The notes under the pieces: model-generated
The model's input: the letters and a program-made list of their open reading frames with translations, nothing else
What the model was told of the DNA's origin: nothing
Databases searched by the model: none
Translations under genes and position numbers: made by a program
Shown: one piece after another, positions 7,999 to 14,333 of the stretch
Layout of the letters: each line of letters begins with the position of its first letter
Numbering within the stretch: position 1 is the first letter of the stretch
Source of the DNA: a virus
Reading direction: 5' to 3' (one strand)
DNA length: 23,618 nt
Virus record (IMG/VR): IMGVR_UViG_3300042197_000047
Coordinates: 1 to 23,618 of that record

Positions 7999-9731
7999 GC
8001 TCTGCCTCGCGGTGATAGCGATTTCTGAGCGTAGGAGTTAGCCGCCCAAACCGCTCGGTTGCTGCCCATGATTCTTTCCTCAAAAGACTTAACGTCGATT
8101 GCTTGTATGTTGTAGTTATTGACTGTCGATGTTCCGCTCATTGCATAAGACGGAACCACTTGGCCGGCCATGCTTGGAACAAATAGCTCCGGCCCTCTTT
8201 CTCCAACAAGGTACGGAGCGCCAGAGTTGACCGGACCGCCACCGGCTCGCTTATTAAAAAGACCGCCAAGAACGGGAACGTTAGACATAAAGTTCTCAAA
8301 CAAAGACGGAGCGCCTGTGATGTTTGATTTGAAAATAGTGTCTAAGAATTTATCTAGCGATCTAGATGCTAGCTTTTGCAAAAGAGAGGAAAGGGCAGAT
8401 TTAAAAGCATCGGCAGCAGACTTGCCCGACATGAATGCCTCGACAATCGTTGTGCCTATTGACTTAAACCCATCCCGAATGTCTTCTAACATTTCTAATT
8501 GCTCTTGCCCGTCTTTCTTCTTTTCCATCATATCTTCTAGTTCTTTGTTTGCTTTGATTTCGGCTTGCGCCTGAACCTCATTAAGAACTTGCGCTGATTC
8601 TTTTTCTAGTTCAATTTCACGCTCAATTTGCTTTAGCCTTAAGTCAAGGTTAAATCGTCTTAAATCATCCATCGCGGCCAGCTCTTGATTGGCTTCTTTT
8701 GTAAGCCTCATCATTTCTTCTTGCTGCTCGGCTTCCTCTCGCCGCAAACGGATAATTTCCTCTATCTTTGCAAGACCGGCAGGGCCACCTTGTTTTGCAG
8801 CCTCAAACCGTAACGCCGCTTCTTCGCCTTCTTTCAACTTAAGAATCTGCGCGTCTAAGCCCTCAAGATAAGTCTTTAACGATTTGGCGGCAGACTCAGC
8901 GCCAGAATCTTTTACGGCCTTAACTCTTGTTCCAGATTGCCTGCCACCCTGCGTAACGCCAACCACTGGAGCGGGTACGGCGGGCTCCTCTTCACCAAAG
9001 CCAAGAAACTTTTTGATCCCCGTATAGGCATCTCGCGCTTTGCCCATCAGGGTTAAAAAGCCGATCTTCGCCTTCTCGGTCATCTGGTCAATAGCGTCGC
9101 CTATCTCACCAATAGCCAATACACCCTTCTTTGCTTCGCCTGAGAACTTATCGGTATTTCTTGAAAGCTGATCGATCTTAGAAATATCCAAGTTGCCGAA
9201 TTGCTTGCCAAACAATTGAACCTGCAATCGAGCCCTTTCCGCGCCGGCGCTCATGCCGGAAAGAACCGAGGTTAAGTCGCGGAAGATGTCAATCTCAGGT
9301 CTTAAAAGACCGCTAGCGTCAGCGATGCTTACGCCCAACTCTCTAAACAGATCAGCCTGTTCCTTCTGACCGTCTGCGGCAGCGCCAAGCGTTACCGAAA
9401 AGCGATCCCACATCTGCGCGGCGTTATCGGCTTCCTTGCCTGATTGCACCATCGCGCTTTGAAGGGCTAAGACTTCCTCAATCGCTAGACCCGAGCCTTC
9501 GGCAAAATCATTAACCGCATCCGCAGCTTTGAAAAAGGAAGTGGCGAATGTCCCCGCAGCGGCGGCAGCTAGTAACATTGGGCTTCGCAAAGCGCCCATC
9601 GCAGTGCCGAGAACATCGACACTGACTTTCATTTCGCGGGTTTTGGCTTTAGCCCTGTCAATCTCTTGAACGAACTTTGCGCTCTCAAGACCTAACGCGA
9701 CTTGAAGGGCTGCGATTAGCTTACCGGCCAT
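7995..9731 (-). CDS. Tail tape measure protein
   Basis: A 578-residue protein that would set tail length and travel through the tube into the host envelope. The N-terminus (MAGKLIAALQVALGLESAKF) is typical of lambda-type tape measures. A hydrophobic patch lies at about 45-66. A helical region contains AADAVNDFAEGSGLAIEEVLAL. A charged coiled coil runs from about 285 to 420 (EEAALRFEAAKQGG onward). A Gly-rich region (RAGGGPVNSGAPYLVGERGPELF) is a common C-terminal tape-measure motif. At about 1.5 Å per residue it would specify a tail near 85-90 nm, rather short for a siphophage. The ATG follows an AGGGGG site and overlaps the end of the chaperone ORF by 11 bases. No lytic domain is visible. 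Confidence 0.9.
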   Translation of the reverse strand: MAGKLIAALQVALGLESAKFVQEIDRAKAKTREMKVSVDVLGTAMGALRSPMLLAAAAAGTFATSFFKAADAVNDFAEGSGLAIEEVLALQSAMVQSGKEADNAAQMWDRFSVTLGAAADGQKEQADLFRELGVSIADASGLLRPEIDIFRDLTSVLSGMSAGAERARLQVQLFGKQFGNLDISKIDQLSRNTDKFSGEAKKGVLAIGEIGDAIDQMTEKAKIGFLTLMGKARDAYTGIKKFLGFGEEEPAVPAPVVGVTQGGRQSGTRVKAVKDSGAESAAKSLKTYLEGLDAQILKLKEGEEAALRFEAAKQGGPAGLAKIEEIIRLRREEAEQQEEMMRLTKEANQELAAMDDLRRFNLDLRLKQIEREIELEKESAQVLNEVQAQAEIKANKELEDMMEKKKDGQEQLEMLEDIRDGFKSIGTTIVEAFMSGKSAADAFKSALSSLLQKLASRSLDKFLDTIFKSNITGAPSLFENFMSNVPVLGGLFNKRAGGGPVNSGAPYLVGERGPELFVPSMAGQVVPSYAMSGTSTVNNYNIQAIDVKSFEERIMGSNRAVWAANSYAQKSLSPRGRA

Positions 9732-10038
9732 TGTTTCCCCCTAAAATGTCTAAAAACTCTGACTTAAACCCTGGCAGACTTGTGAATGCTAGGAAGTCTC
9801 GCTCTTGTCTTGTCATGTAGTTTGGAGGAACAAAATATTCCTCCAGATGCGGGAAAAACTCTCGACTCTTGATTGGGTTTTTAGACAACGCGTTGTAAAC
9901 AATCGCCATCAGATGCGAGATCAACATTAAGTTTTGTCTCGCGCCAATCATGCCATCGCGGTACATCAATTCTAACTCTCGCGTGGTCACTACATCAAGG
10001 CTTTCAATGACTTCGGGAGACTGACCGTTAAAGATCAT
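9721..10038 (-). CDS. Tail assembly chaperone, T-like extension (frameshift product)
   Basis: A 105-codon ORF from the first in-frame ATG, in the -1 frame relative to the preceding G-like gene. No strong ribosome-binding site precedes the ATG. The frame stays open upstream through 12 codons to the slippery heptamer at 10080-10074. Slippage there would give a G-T fusion of about 272 residues (155 + 12 + 105). In lambda the equivalent GT protein binds the tape measure and recruits tube subunits. Position directly before the tape measure gene fits. The protein is helical and charged (VVTTRELELMYRDGMIGARQ), without catalytic motifs. Independent initiation at the ATG cannot be excluded. Confidence 0.75.
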   Translation of the reverse strand: MIFNGQSPEVIESLDVVTTRELELMYRDGMIGARQNLMLISHLMAIVYNALSKNPIKSREFFPHLEEYFVPPNYMTRQERDFLAFTSLPGFKSEFLDILGGNNGR

Positions 10039-10070
10039 CGCCGCCCGAATCTGCCGATATAGTGACCGCT

Positions 10071-10538
10071 TTAGTTTTTTTCGACTTCCTTGTAGTCTGG
10101 GTTTACTGCCTTCTCAATTAGATCGGTAAGGTGTTTGATCTGAGCAGGAGAAAAGGATTCAGAAATGTCTTCGTAAGAAAGAGCAAACAGATCTTGCCCT
10201 TCCTCGAAACCAACTAAGTTTATGAGCGCAATCTCGCGCATGATCTCTTGTGCTTTGAACCGTGACGCTTCTTTCAGGCTTCGCCCCTCGACCACAATGT
10301 CGTCGTCTTTACGCTCAACCTCTACCGTCTTGTTGATTTTGTACAGCTTCTCAAACGTGTCGACTAGCTTTGCGTATTCCTGCTCTAACAGAGCATCGGG
10401 AGGGTTTTTAATCTTGCCTTCAAGCTCAAGCATTTCCTTCCTGGTGGGAAGATAGACCTTTAGCGCATGACCAGCGAAATCAATGTCTGCGTATTTCTGT
10501 CTTTGGAACGAAGAACCAAACTTGTCTTGTAATCTCAT
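10071..10538 (-). CDS. Tail assembly chaperone, G-like
   Basis: A 155-residue acidic, helical protein upstream of the T-like ORF and tape measure gene, the standard place for the siphophage G-type chaperone. These proteins coat the tape measure during tail assembly and do not remain in the virion. The first part (FGSSFQRQKYADIDFAGHAL) has the beta start often seen in this family; the rest is charged helix. Its last codons GAA AAA AAC TAA contain an A AAA AAC slippery heptamer immediately before the stop. Its ATG overlaps the TGA of the gp10-like gene. Confidence 0.78.
   Translation of the reverse strand: MRLQDKFGSSFQRQKYADIDFAGHALKVYLPTRKEMLELEGKIKNPPDALLEQEYAKLVDTFEKLYKINKTVEVERKDDDIVVEGRSLKEASRFKAQEIMREIALINLVGFEEGQDLFALSYEDISESFSPAQIKHLTDLIEKAVNPDYKEVEKN
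10074..10080 (-). promoter_or_regulatory. Predicted -1 ribosomal frameshift site (A AAA AAC)
   Basis: Read on the minus strand, the heptamer A AAA AAC fits the X XXY YYZ rule in the G-like reading frame and ends directly before its TAA. Moving back one base opens a frame that runs without stop (LKRSLYRQIRAA) into the T-like ORF. A Shine-Dalgarno-like AAGGAAG lies four bases upstream (10091-10085), the kind of stimulator known from dnaX frameshifting. I saw no convincing downstream pseudoknot or stem. Conserved -1 frameshifting between tail chaperone genes is established for siphophages; its use here is inferred. Confidence 0.8.
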
Positions 10539-11011
10539 TTTCTAACCTTTGCTCGTTGTTTTGCCGCCCAAAGATCCATGTGAGCGCTCATGAGAGACGC
10601 TAACCGATCAAGCGCGGAGCTTGCCATTGATTGAAAACTGTTTCGTATGAACGGCCTAGCAGGAACCTCTGCCGTACCGAATTCTATAGCCTCGGCTGCA
10701 GGTCTGTACTCACCTTTAGCATCTTTATAACCAACACCAACGTCGACAAACCCGAAAGCAATAGTGTCGCGGGTAAGGTACTTTTTCTTTTTGTCTTTGC
10801 CCGTTGCAACCTTCGCGCCGTTGCGAACTTTAAGTTGTAGCTTTCCAGTATCGACAGGAACTCTTGCGCGGATCGCCGCCTTGACAGGCTCCATCGCAGA
10901 CTTAAGACCGGGAAGTAATGATCGCCTAGCTTTGGTCGTGCCGAACTCTTGAGCTAATTCTAAAAGCGAATCCTCAAACTCTCGGAAGCCTTTAACCTCA
11001 ATCTTTCCCAT
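10535..11011 (-). CDS. HK97 gp10-like tail completion / neck protein
   Basis: A 158-residue basic protein. RARVPVDTGKLQLKV and the later AIEFGTAEVPARPFIRNSF are the two hallmark segments of the HK97-gp10 family (the lambda Z-like tail completion group), acting at the head-tail junction. A lysine-rich linker (GKDKKKKYLTRDTI) lies between them. In most relatives this gene precedes the tail terminator and tube genes; here it lies after the tube gene and two small ORFs. The ATG overlaps the end of the upstream ORF by 14 bases, and its own TGA overlaps the chaperone ATG. Confidence 0.75.
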   Translation of the reverse strand: MGKIEVKGFREFEDSLLELAQEFGTTKARRSLLPGLKSAMEPVKAAIRARVPVDTGKLQLKVRNGAKVATGKDKKKKYLTRDTIAFGFVDVGVGYKDAKGEYRPAAEAIEFGTAEVPARPFIRNSFQSMASSALDRLASLMSAHMDLWAAKQRAKVRK

Positions 11012-11222
11012 TGGTCACGATCTTTTTGAAGATTAGATCGTTAAGACGAATTACATAATTAACTACTTCGTCTGGTGTCATGTCCGGAGCATGGTTTTCT
11101 GCAATCTTGTGGCAAAGACTAATGTTGATGAGCCTTTGTTGAGGATACCCAAACCAGTTTTTAGAACCGGTCTGGGCTTGCGTGACTAGGTAAGCCAGCA
11201 GATCATCACTCGCTCTTTGCAT
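10998..11222 (-). CDS. Hypothetical protein (74 aa) between tube and gp10-like genes
   Basis: I do not recognise this 74-residue protein. It appears mostly helical, with aromatic residues in KNWFGYPQQRL and an amphipathic stretch (PDEVVNYVIRLNDLIFKKIV). No membrane segment or metal motif is visible. It overlaps the preceding ORF by 17 bases and the following gp10-like gene by 14 bases, so it is embedded in the tail operon. It may be a small tail assembly factor, but nothing in the sequence proves that. Confidence 0.55.
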   Translation of the reverse strand: MQRASDDLLAYLVTQAQTGSKNWFGYPQQRLINISLCHKIAENHAPDMTPDEVVNYVIRLNDLIFKKIVTNGKD

Positions 11223-11394
11223 GAGCTCTCAACACTGAAAGACAGACTGCTTCGGCACCGCCGGGGCTGGCTTCCTGTAGGGCGGCATCCACCTCTTGTA
11301 AGGTAAAGGGATGCCCTTTTGCCATTGCATGAAGGTCGCCCCTAAATTCCGCCATTAGCGCCACTAATTCATCAAGTGTTGTTTGACCAGCCAT
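11206..11394 (-). CDS. Hypothetical protein (62 aa) after the tube gene
   Basis: The open frame extends back to 11523, but the upstream part is out-of-frame tube coding sequence. The ATG at 11394 has GAGG eight bases upstream, giving a 62-residue protein. It starts MAGQTTLDELVALMAEF and is acidic, probably helical, with one cysteine. It overlaps the tube gene's end by 23 bases and the next ORF by 17 bases. No family is recognised. The dense overlap suggests translation coupled to the tube protein. Confidence 0.55.
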   Translation of the reverse strand: MAGQTTLDELVALMAEFRGDLHAMAKGHPFTLQEVDAALQEASPGGAEAVCLSVLRAHAKSE

Positions 11395-11866
11395 ATTGAT
11401 TGCCTCGCGGATGAATCGTAAAAGTAACCTGAGCCTCTGCGCCAGGAGCAGGGTCAATCGTCCACTGACTAACGCGGCCATTGAAAGCGTAATAGACGTA
11501 ATTGGTTCCATCTGTCGCAGCAATTACAAACGTGCGGTCAATGGTTCCGTTGTAAGCGTCGCCCCTAAGTAAAAGAAGGTTTGTGTCTGCTGGATTCCAC
11601 GCAGCCACAACCGTCATAGAAGTTGGCGCAGACTGCACAGGGATCTTGTCAGATTGACGCGAACCGGCAACCGCAAAGTTAGCGACCGCATCATCCTGGC
11701 CGAATGCAGGAATCGCCTCAACCGGAACAAGATTGTTAGAGACAGCAATCGCGGAAACCGACGCATAAACGCTAAGGTTGGCCGTTGTTAAAACGGTTGG
11801 AGTAGCCCCCGGCTGGCAGTATAGAGAGGCTGAAAAGCCGGGTAAAACTTTATTTGGTAGTGCCAT
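11372..11866 (-). CDS. Major tail tube protein
   Basis: A 164-residue, beta-rich protein with Ala, Val and Thr richness typical of tail tube subunits, which stack as hexamers to form the tail tube. Segments such as KIPVQSAPTSMTVVAAWNPA and YAFNGRVSQWTIDPAPGAEA resemble siphophage tube proteins with the lambda V/HK97 gp6-type fold; the second is the usual end-of-core strand pair. The ATG has a strong GAGGTG site. Position between the tail terminator and chaperone genes supports the call. No Ig-like C-terminal decoration domain is present. The residue-level family match is by eye. Confidence 0.75.
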   Translation of the reverse strand: MALPNKVLPGFSASLYCQPGATPTVLTTANLSVYASVSAIAVSNNLVPVEAIPAFGQDDAVANFAVAGSRQSDKIPVQSAPTSMTVVAAWNPADTNLLLLRGDAYNGTIDRTFVIAATDGTNYVYYAFNGRVSQWTIDPAPGAEAQVTFTIHPRGNQYGWSNNT

Positions 11867-11874
11867 TTTTCACC

Positions 11875-12279
11875 TCACGAAGGAATATCTAAAGTAGAGT
11901 CTAAAACAATTTGATGTAGCTTACTGTCATTGTCGTATGTGTGGAAAAGCCAATCAACGTCAATCTTTGCCACAAAAAATAAGCCGCCAAATGTCCCCTG
12001 GTAGCCGTGGAGCGCATCGACAATCTGCTGAGCCTTTGCATAACAGTTCGCCATTTGTTGAGCAAAGACTGTCGCTTGAAAGACAGGTCGATCTATACCC
12101 TTAACTGATTGCGGCCCCGTATAAACCGGTTGATGCACATCTCTTAGCTGCCAAGTAACGAATGTCGGTTCGGTTGCAAAGTTGCGGTTAAACACAGCAT
12201 AGACCGGCGTGGGCGTACAAACCGTCGTTAGCTGCGCCTGTATCGCCTGAGCGTAAATAACGGCTGAATTTTGACCCAT
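11875..12279 (-). CDS. Tail terminator protein
   Basis: A 134-residue protein in the usual tail terminator (lambda U-like, DUF3168-like) position between the head-closure and tube genes. Such proteins cap the tube at the end joining the head. Seen here: an N-terminal helix (YAQAIQAQLTTV), a central beta segment (PVFQATVFAQQMANCYAKAQ) and the helix QIVDALHGYQG, which matches the DUF3168-like pattern of a helix before a final beta pair. The start ATG overlaps the preceding TGA by one base. Its TGA lies eight bases before the tube ATG. Confidence 0.62.
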   Translation of the reverse strand: MGQNSAVIYAQAIQAQLTTVCTPTPVYAVFNRNFATEPTFVTWQLRDVHQPVYTGPQSVKGIDRPVFQATVFAQQMANCYAKAQQIVDALHGYQGTFGGLFFVAKIDVDWLFHTYDNDSKLHQIVLDSTLDIPS

Positions 12280-12620
12280 CAGACCGCAACCGTCGGTTCG
12301 TTACGGTAACAAGTAAACGTTACCCACTGTCTATCGTCGTGTTCGTAAACCTCAGCAATCCGCCAAGACTTCTCACGGAAAGAAATACTGTAAGCCTCTT
12401 GAGCATCCGAGATCGTACGCATGTTAGGCGTGTAATTCACGGTGAACTCAATCATGTTGTCGTACTGCCGAAACTTCTCAAGCGTTCGAATTCGGTTATG
12501 CACAGATTTCGTTTTTGCTCGCGTCTGGAACCATGCGGTCTCCGTCGTTGTCTGCTCGCCAAGATTGGTAAGACCAAACGTCAGATTATTGATGGTGATT
12601 TGATCGACGCGTAAAACCAT
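12279..12620 (-). CDS. Head closure / head-tail joining protein
   Basis: A 113-residue, beta-rich protein. The C-terminal segment FREKSWRIAEVYEHDDRQWV then TFTCYR follows the pattern of phage head-tail joining proteins (SPP1 gp16/HK97 gp7-like stopper fold), in which a short strand is followed by a charged turn and an aromatic-rich strand. These proteins close the portal channel and receive the tail. Junctions with both neighbours overlap by a single base (TAATG upstream, TGATG downstream), pointing to stop-start coupling. Confidence 0.65.
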   Translation of the reverse strand: MVLRVDQITINNLTFGLTNLGEQTTTETAWFQTRAKTKSVHNRIRTLEKFRQYDNMIEFTVNYTPNMRTISDAQEAYSISFREKSWRIAEVYEHDDRQWVTFTCYRNEPTVAV

Positions 12621-13264
12621 TACATCACCAGCGTTTTGTAAGGTCTCAACAACTGGTCAATCGCCCACGGAAGCTGATACTGCTTAGCCTCGGAGATTGC
12701 AGAACGGTTATTGTAGAAATGCGTGAGAAGCATGAGACCGGCTTGCTTGACCACCGGATACTGACCAATAACGCTGCCCTGTAGTGTGTACTGGCAAAGC
12801 ATCGGAGCGGTCATGTAAGTATTGACGTTATTGGGAACCTCGAACAAAACCAACTTGTTTCCTGTCGGGTCATAGTAATACTGCGAGCTTGCAATTGTTG
12901 TTAGAACCGGCGGATTTAGGTCGTTGTAATACTTAACCCAGTTGATCGTGACTCCATTCTGCGAGACCTCGGGAAGATCTAAAGACACCGGAGCCGCCAT
13001 CAAGCCAGAAATTAAATAGGAAGCCTGATACGTCACATTGAAGATTGGAACACCCAAATAATCCTCAATTGCCATGCGTGTAGCCAACTCAAGCTGAGAC
13101 AGGAATTCATCCTGCGATTCATCAGCAAAGAGATTGAGTTGGTTGGTGATTTCGTCGAGCGTAAGCCATTGGGTAACCGGATCGCGGTTACTTTGAATGA
13201 CCTTCGAGTAGTTGAACGGGTTGCGAGAACCCGCGCCGAAATTACCTTGTAGCTGGCTTGGCAT
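12620..13264 (-). CDS. Head-tail connector (adaptor) protein, gp6-like
   Basis: A 214-residue protein. WLTLDEITNQLNLFADESQD and the following ATRMAIEDYLGVPI are the two-helix signature of the HK97 gp6/SPP1 gp15-type adaptor (phage gp6-like connector), which forms a ring below the portal. The rest is beta-rich, then an amphipathic helix (AGLMLLTHFYNNRSAI) ends with a partner-binding tail (LPWAIDQLLRPYKTL). This LL-P-Y ending is common in the family. It begins one base after the second capsid gene's TGA. The size is above the shortest family members, mainly through an N-terminal extension. Confidence 0.8.
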   Translation of the reverse strand: MPSQLQGNFGAGSRNPFNYSKVIQSNRDPVTQWLTLDEITNQLNLFADESQDEFLSQLELATRMAIEDYLGVPIFNVTYQASYLISGLMAAPVSLDLPEVSQNGVTINWVKYYNDLNPPVLTTIASSQYYYDPTGNKLVLFEVPNNVNTYMTAPMLCQYTLQGSVIGQYPVVKQAGLMLLTHFYNNRSAISEAKQYQLPWAIDQLLRPYKTLVM

Positions 13265-13265
13265 A

Positions 13266-14294
13266 TCAAGTTCCGATCAAACGAACACCAGCGGTTACAT
13301 CACGAACCGTCGAGACCATACGCTTTTCGGCGTAGATCGTGATAGTTCCGGGCTGCGTTTGCTCCATTCTCTGAAGCGTTATTTCCGAATGATCGACGAT
13401 CCACATAAAGCGCGGCCAATTTGCTAAATAAATAGGAGAAGCGCCGACAGCGGGAGCATCCAAGTATGGATTAGCAATGACCGGCCAGCCCATGATGTTT
13501 ACCGCTGGGCCTTGATCAGCTTCACCCGTTTCTAAGAGAGCGTAAAAATTGCCAGCATTCAAAAATTTACGAAGCGTTTGGATTGCGGTGGGGTGCATCA
13601 TCCAAGCAGTCCCTGGCATTCTCCAGAACTGCCCAGGAAGGGCATTAGCAACGTCTACAAGCGCATTCCAATCTAATCCGCCGCTATGGGTGTAGCCGAC
13701 AGTATTAAGCGTGTGGATGCCGTTTGTGATTGCCGTACCAGACGAACCATAAGCAGCAGTAGAACCCGCAGTTCCCGCGTACATCTTAAGACCACGCAGA
13801 CCATTAGTCGCGCCTGTGCTTGTAGTGGTCGATCCAGCTTGATCGTTATTAATTGCCATAGACGCGGCTTCGATCTGGCTAAATTCCATCGCAAGATCTT
13901 CAGCAAGAGCAGCATCAAGACCGTTGATGTCATCCATCGCGGCCGCGCGGATAGGCATCTGCGCCGAGATAACGCGCATTGGAAGTTGCCAAATGCTTGT
14001 GGCGATATTGGGCGAGCCGCTGTTAGCGTTGACCGTGTATCCCCAGGGATTTGTAGAGTTAGCCGCGTTACCAGTTTTAACCGTGAACTGAATGTCTGAA
14101 TCCGCAGTCATCGTTTGGTTAGCGTAAACGCGGAAAGGGTTCCAGTAACGCAGACTTGCAAATACATCTTCGTTGAATACTCGGCCACCAACGCCGGAGC
14201 CCGAGCCAGTGAGGGCTGAGGCTTCAGCGAGGTTAACCGTGGCTTTGCCCTCATGAAGAGCCTTTTTCAAGCCTTCCAAAATTACCTGTCTCAT
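13266..14294 (-). CDS. Second HK97-fold major capsid paralogue (no delta domain)
   Basis: A 342-residue HK97-fold capsid protein. It aligns along its length with residues about 108-449 of the upstream capsid gene: EASALTGSG/VGGR, FTVKTGNA/WGYTV, IATSIWQ, PIRAAAMDDINGLD, INNDQAG, GLRGLKMYAG and TITIYAEKRMVSTVRDVTAGVR all have counterparts. It lacks the N-terminal coiled-coil scaffold domain, having only a short MRQVILEGLKKALHEGKATV leader. It could be a minor or vertex protein or a second shell subunit. The ATG follows a GGAGAG site. The gene begins 39 bases after the first capsid gene. No frameshift or broken motif was noticed. Confidence 0.88.
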   Translation of the reverse strand: MRQVILEGLKKALHEGKATVNLAEASALTGSGSGVGGRVFNEDVFASLRYWNPFRVYANQTMTADSDIQFTVKTGNAANSTNPWGYTVNANSGSPNIATSIWQLPMRVISAQMPIRAAAMDDINGLDAALAEDLAMEFSQIEAASMAINNDQAGSTTTSTGATNGLRGLKMYAGTAGSTAAYGSSGTAITNGIHTLNTVGYTHSGGLDWNALVDVANALPGQFWRMPGTAWMMHPTAIQTLRKFLNAGNFYALLETGEADQGPAVNIMGWPVIANPYLDAPAVGASPIYLANWPRFMWIVDHSEITLQRMEQTQPGTITIYAEKRMVSTVRDVTAGVRLIGT

Positions 14295-14297
14295 AGT

Positions 14298-14329
14298 CTC
14301 TCCAAAGAGGGAGAGGGCTTGCGCCCTCT
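14298..14329 (-). promoter_or_regulatory. Mutually exclusive hairpins between the two capsid genes
   Basis: On the minus strand, AGAGGGC (14329-14323) pairs perfectly with GCCCTCT (14318-14312) around a GCAA (GNRA) tetraloop. Alternatively CTCTCC (14315-14310) pairs perfectly with GGAGAG (14303-14298), which is the Shine-Dalgarno sequence of the second capsid gene. The two stems share 14312-14315 and cannot coexist. The first stem starts four bases after the TAA of the first capsid gene, so a terminating ribosome would affect it. The first stem lacks a good T run. Control of relative capsid amounts is inferred. Confidence 0.55.
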
Positions 14330-14333
14330 TAAA

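Noticed and set aside
11395-11523. Longer form of the 62-residue protein starting at 11523
   Set aside because: The extra N-terminal part (Leu/Arg-rich) lies wholly inside the tube gene in another frame, while the ATG at 11394 has a proper GAGG site.
14312-14329. Intrinsic terminator between capsid genes
   Set aside because: The stem is perfect, but no run of Ts follows it and the second capsid gene starts right after, so it was recorded as a regulatory structure.
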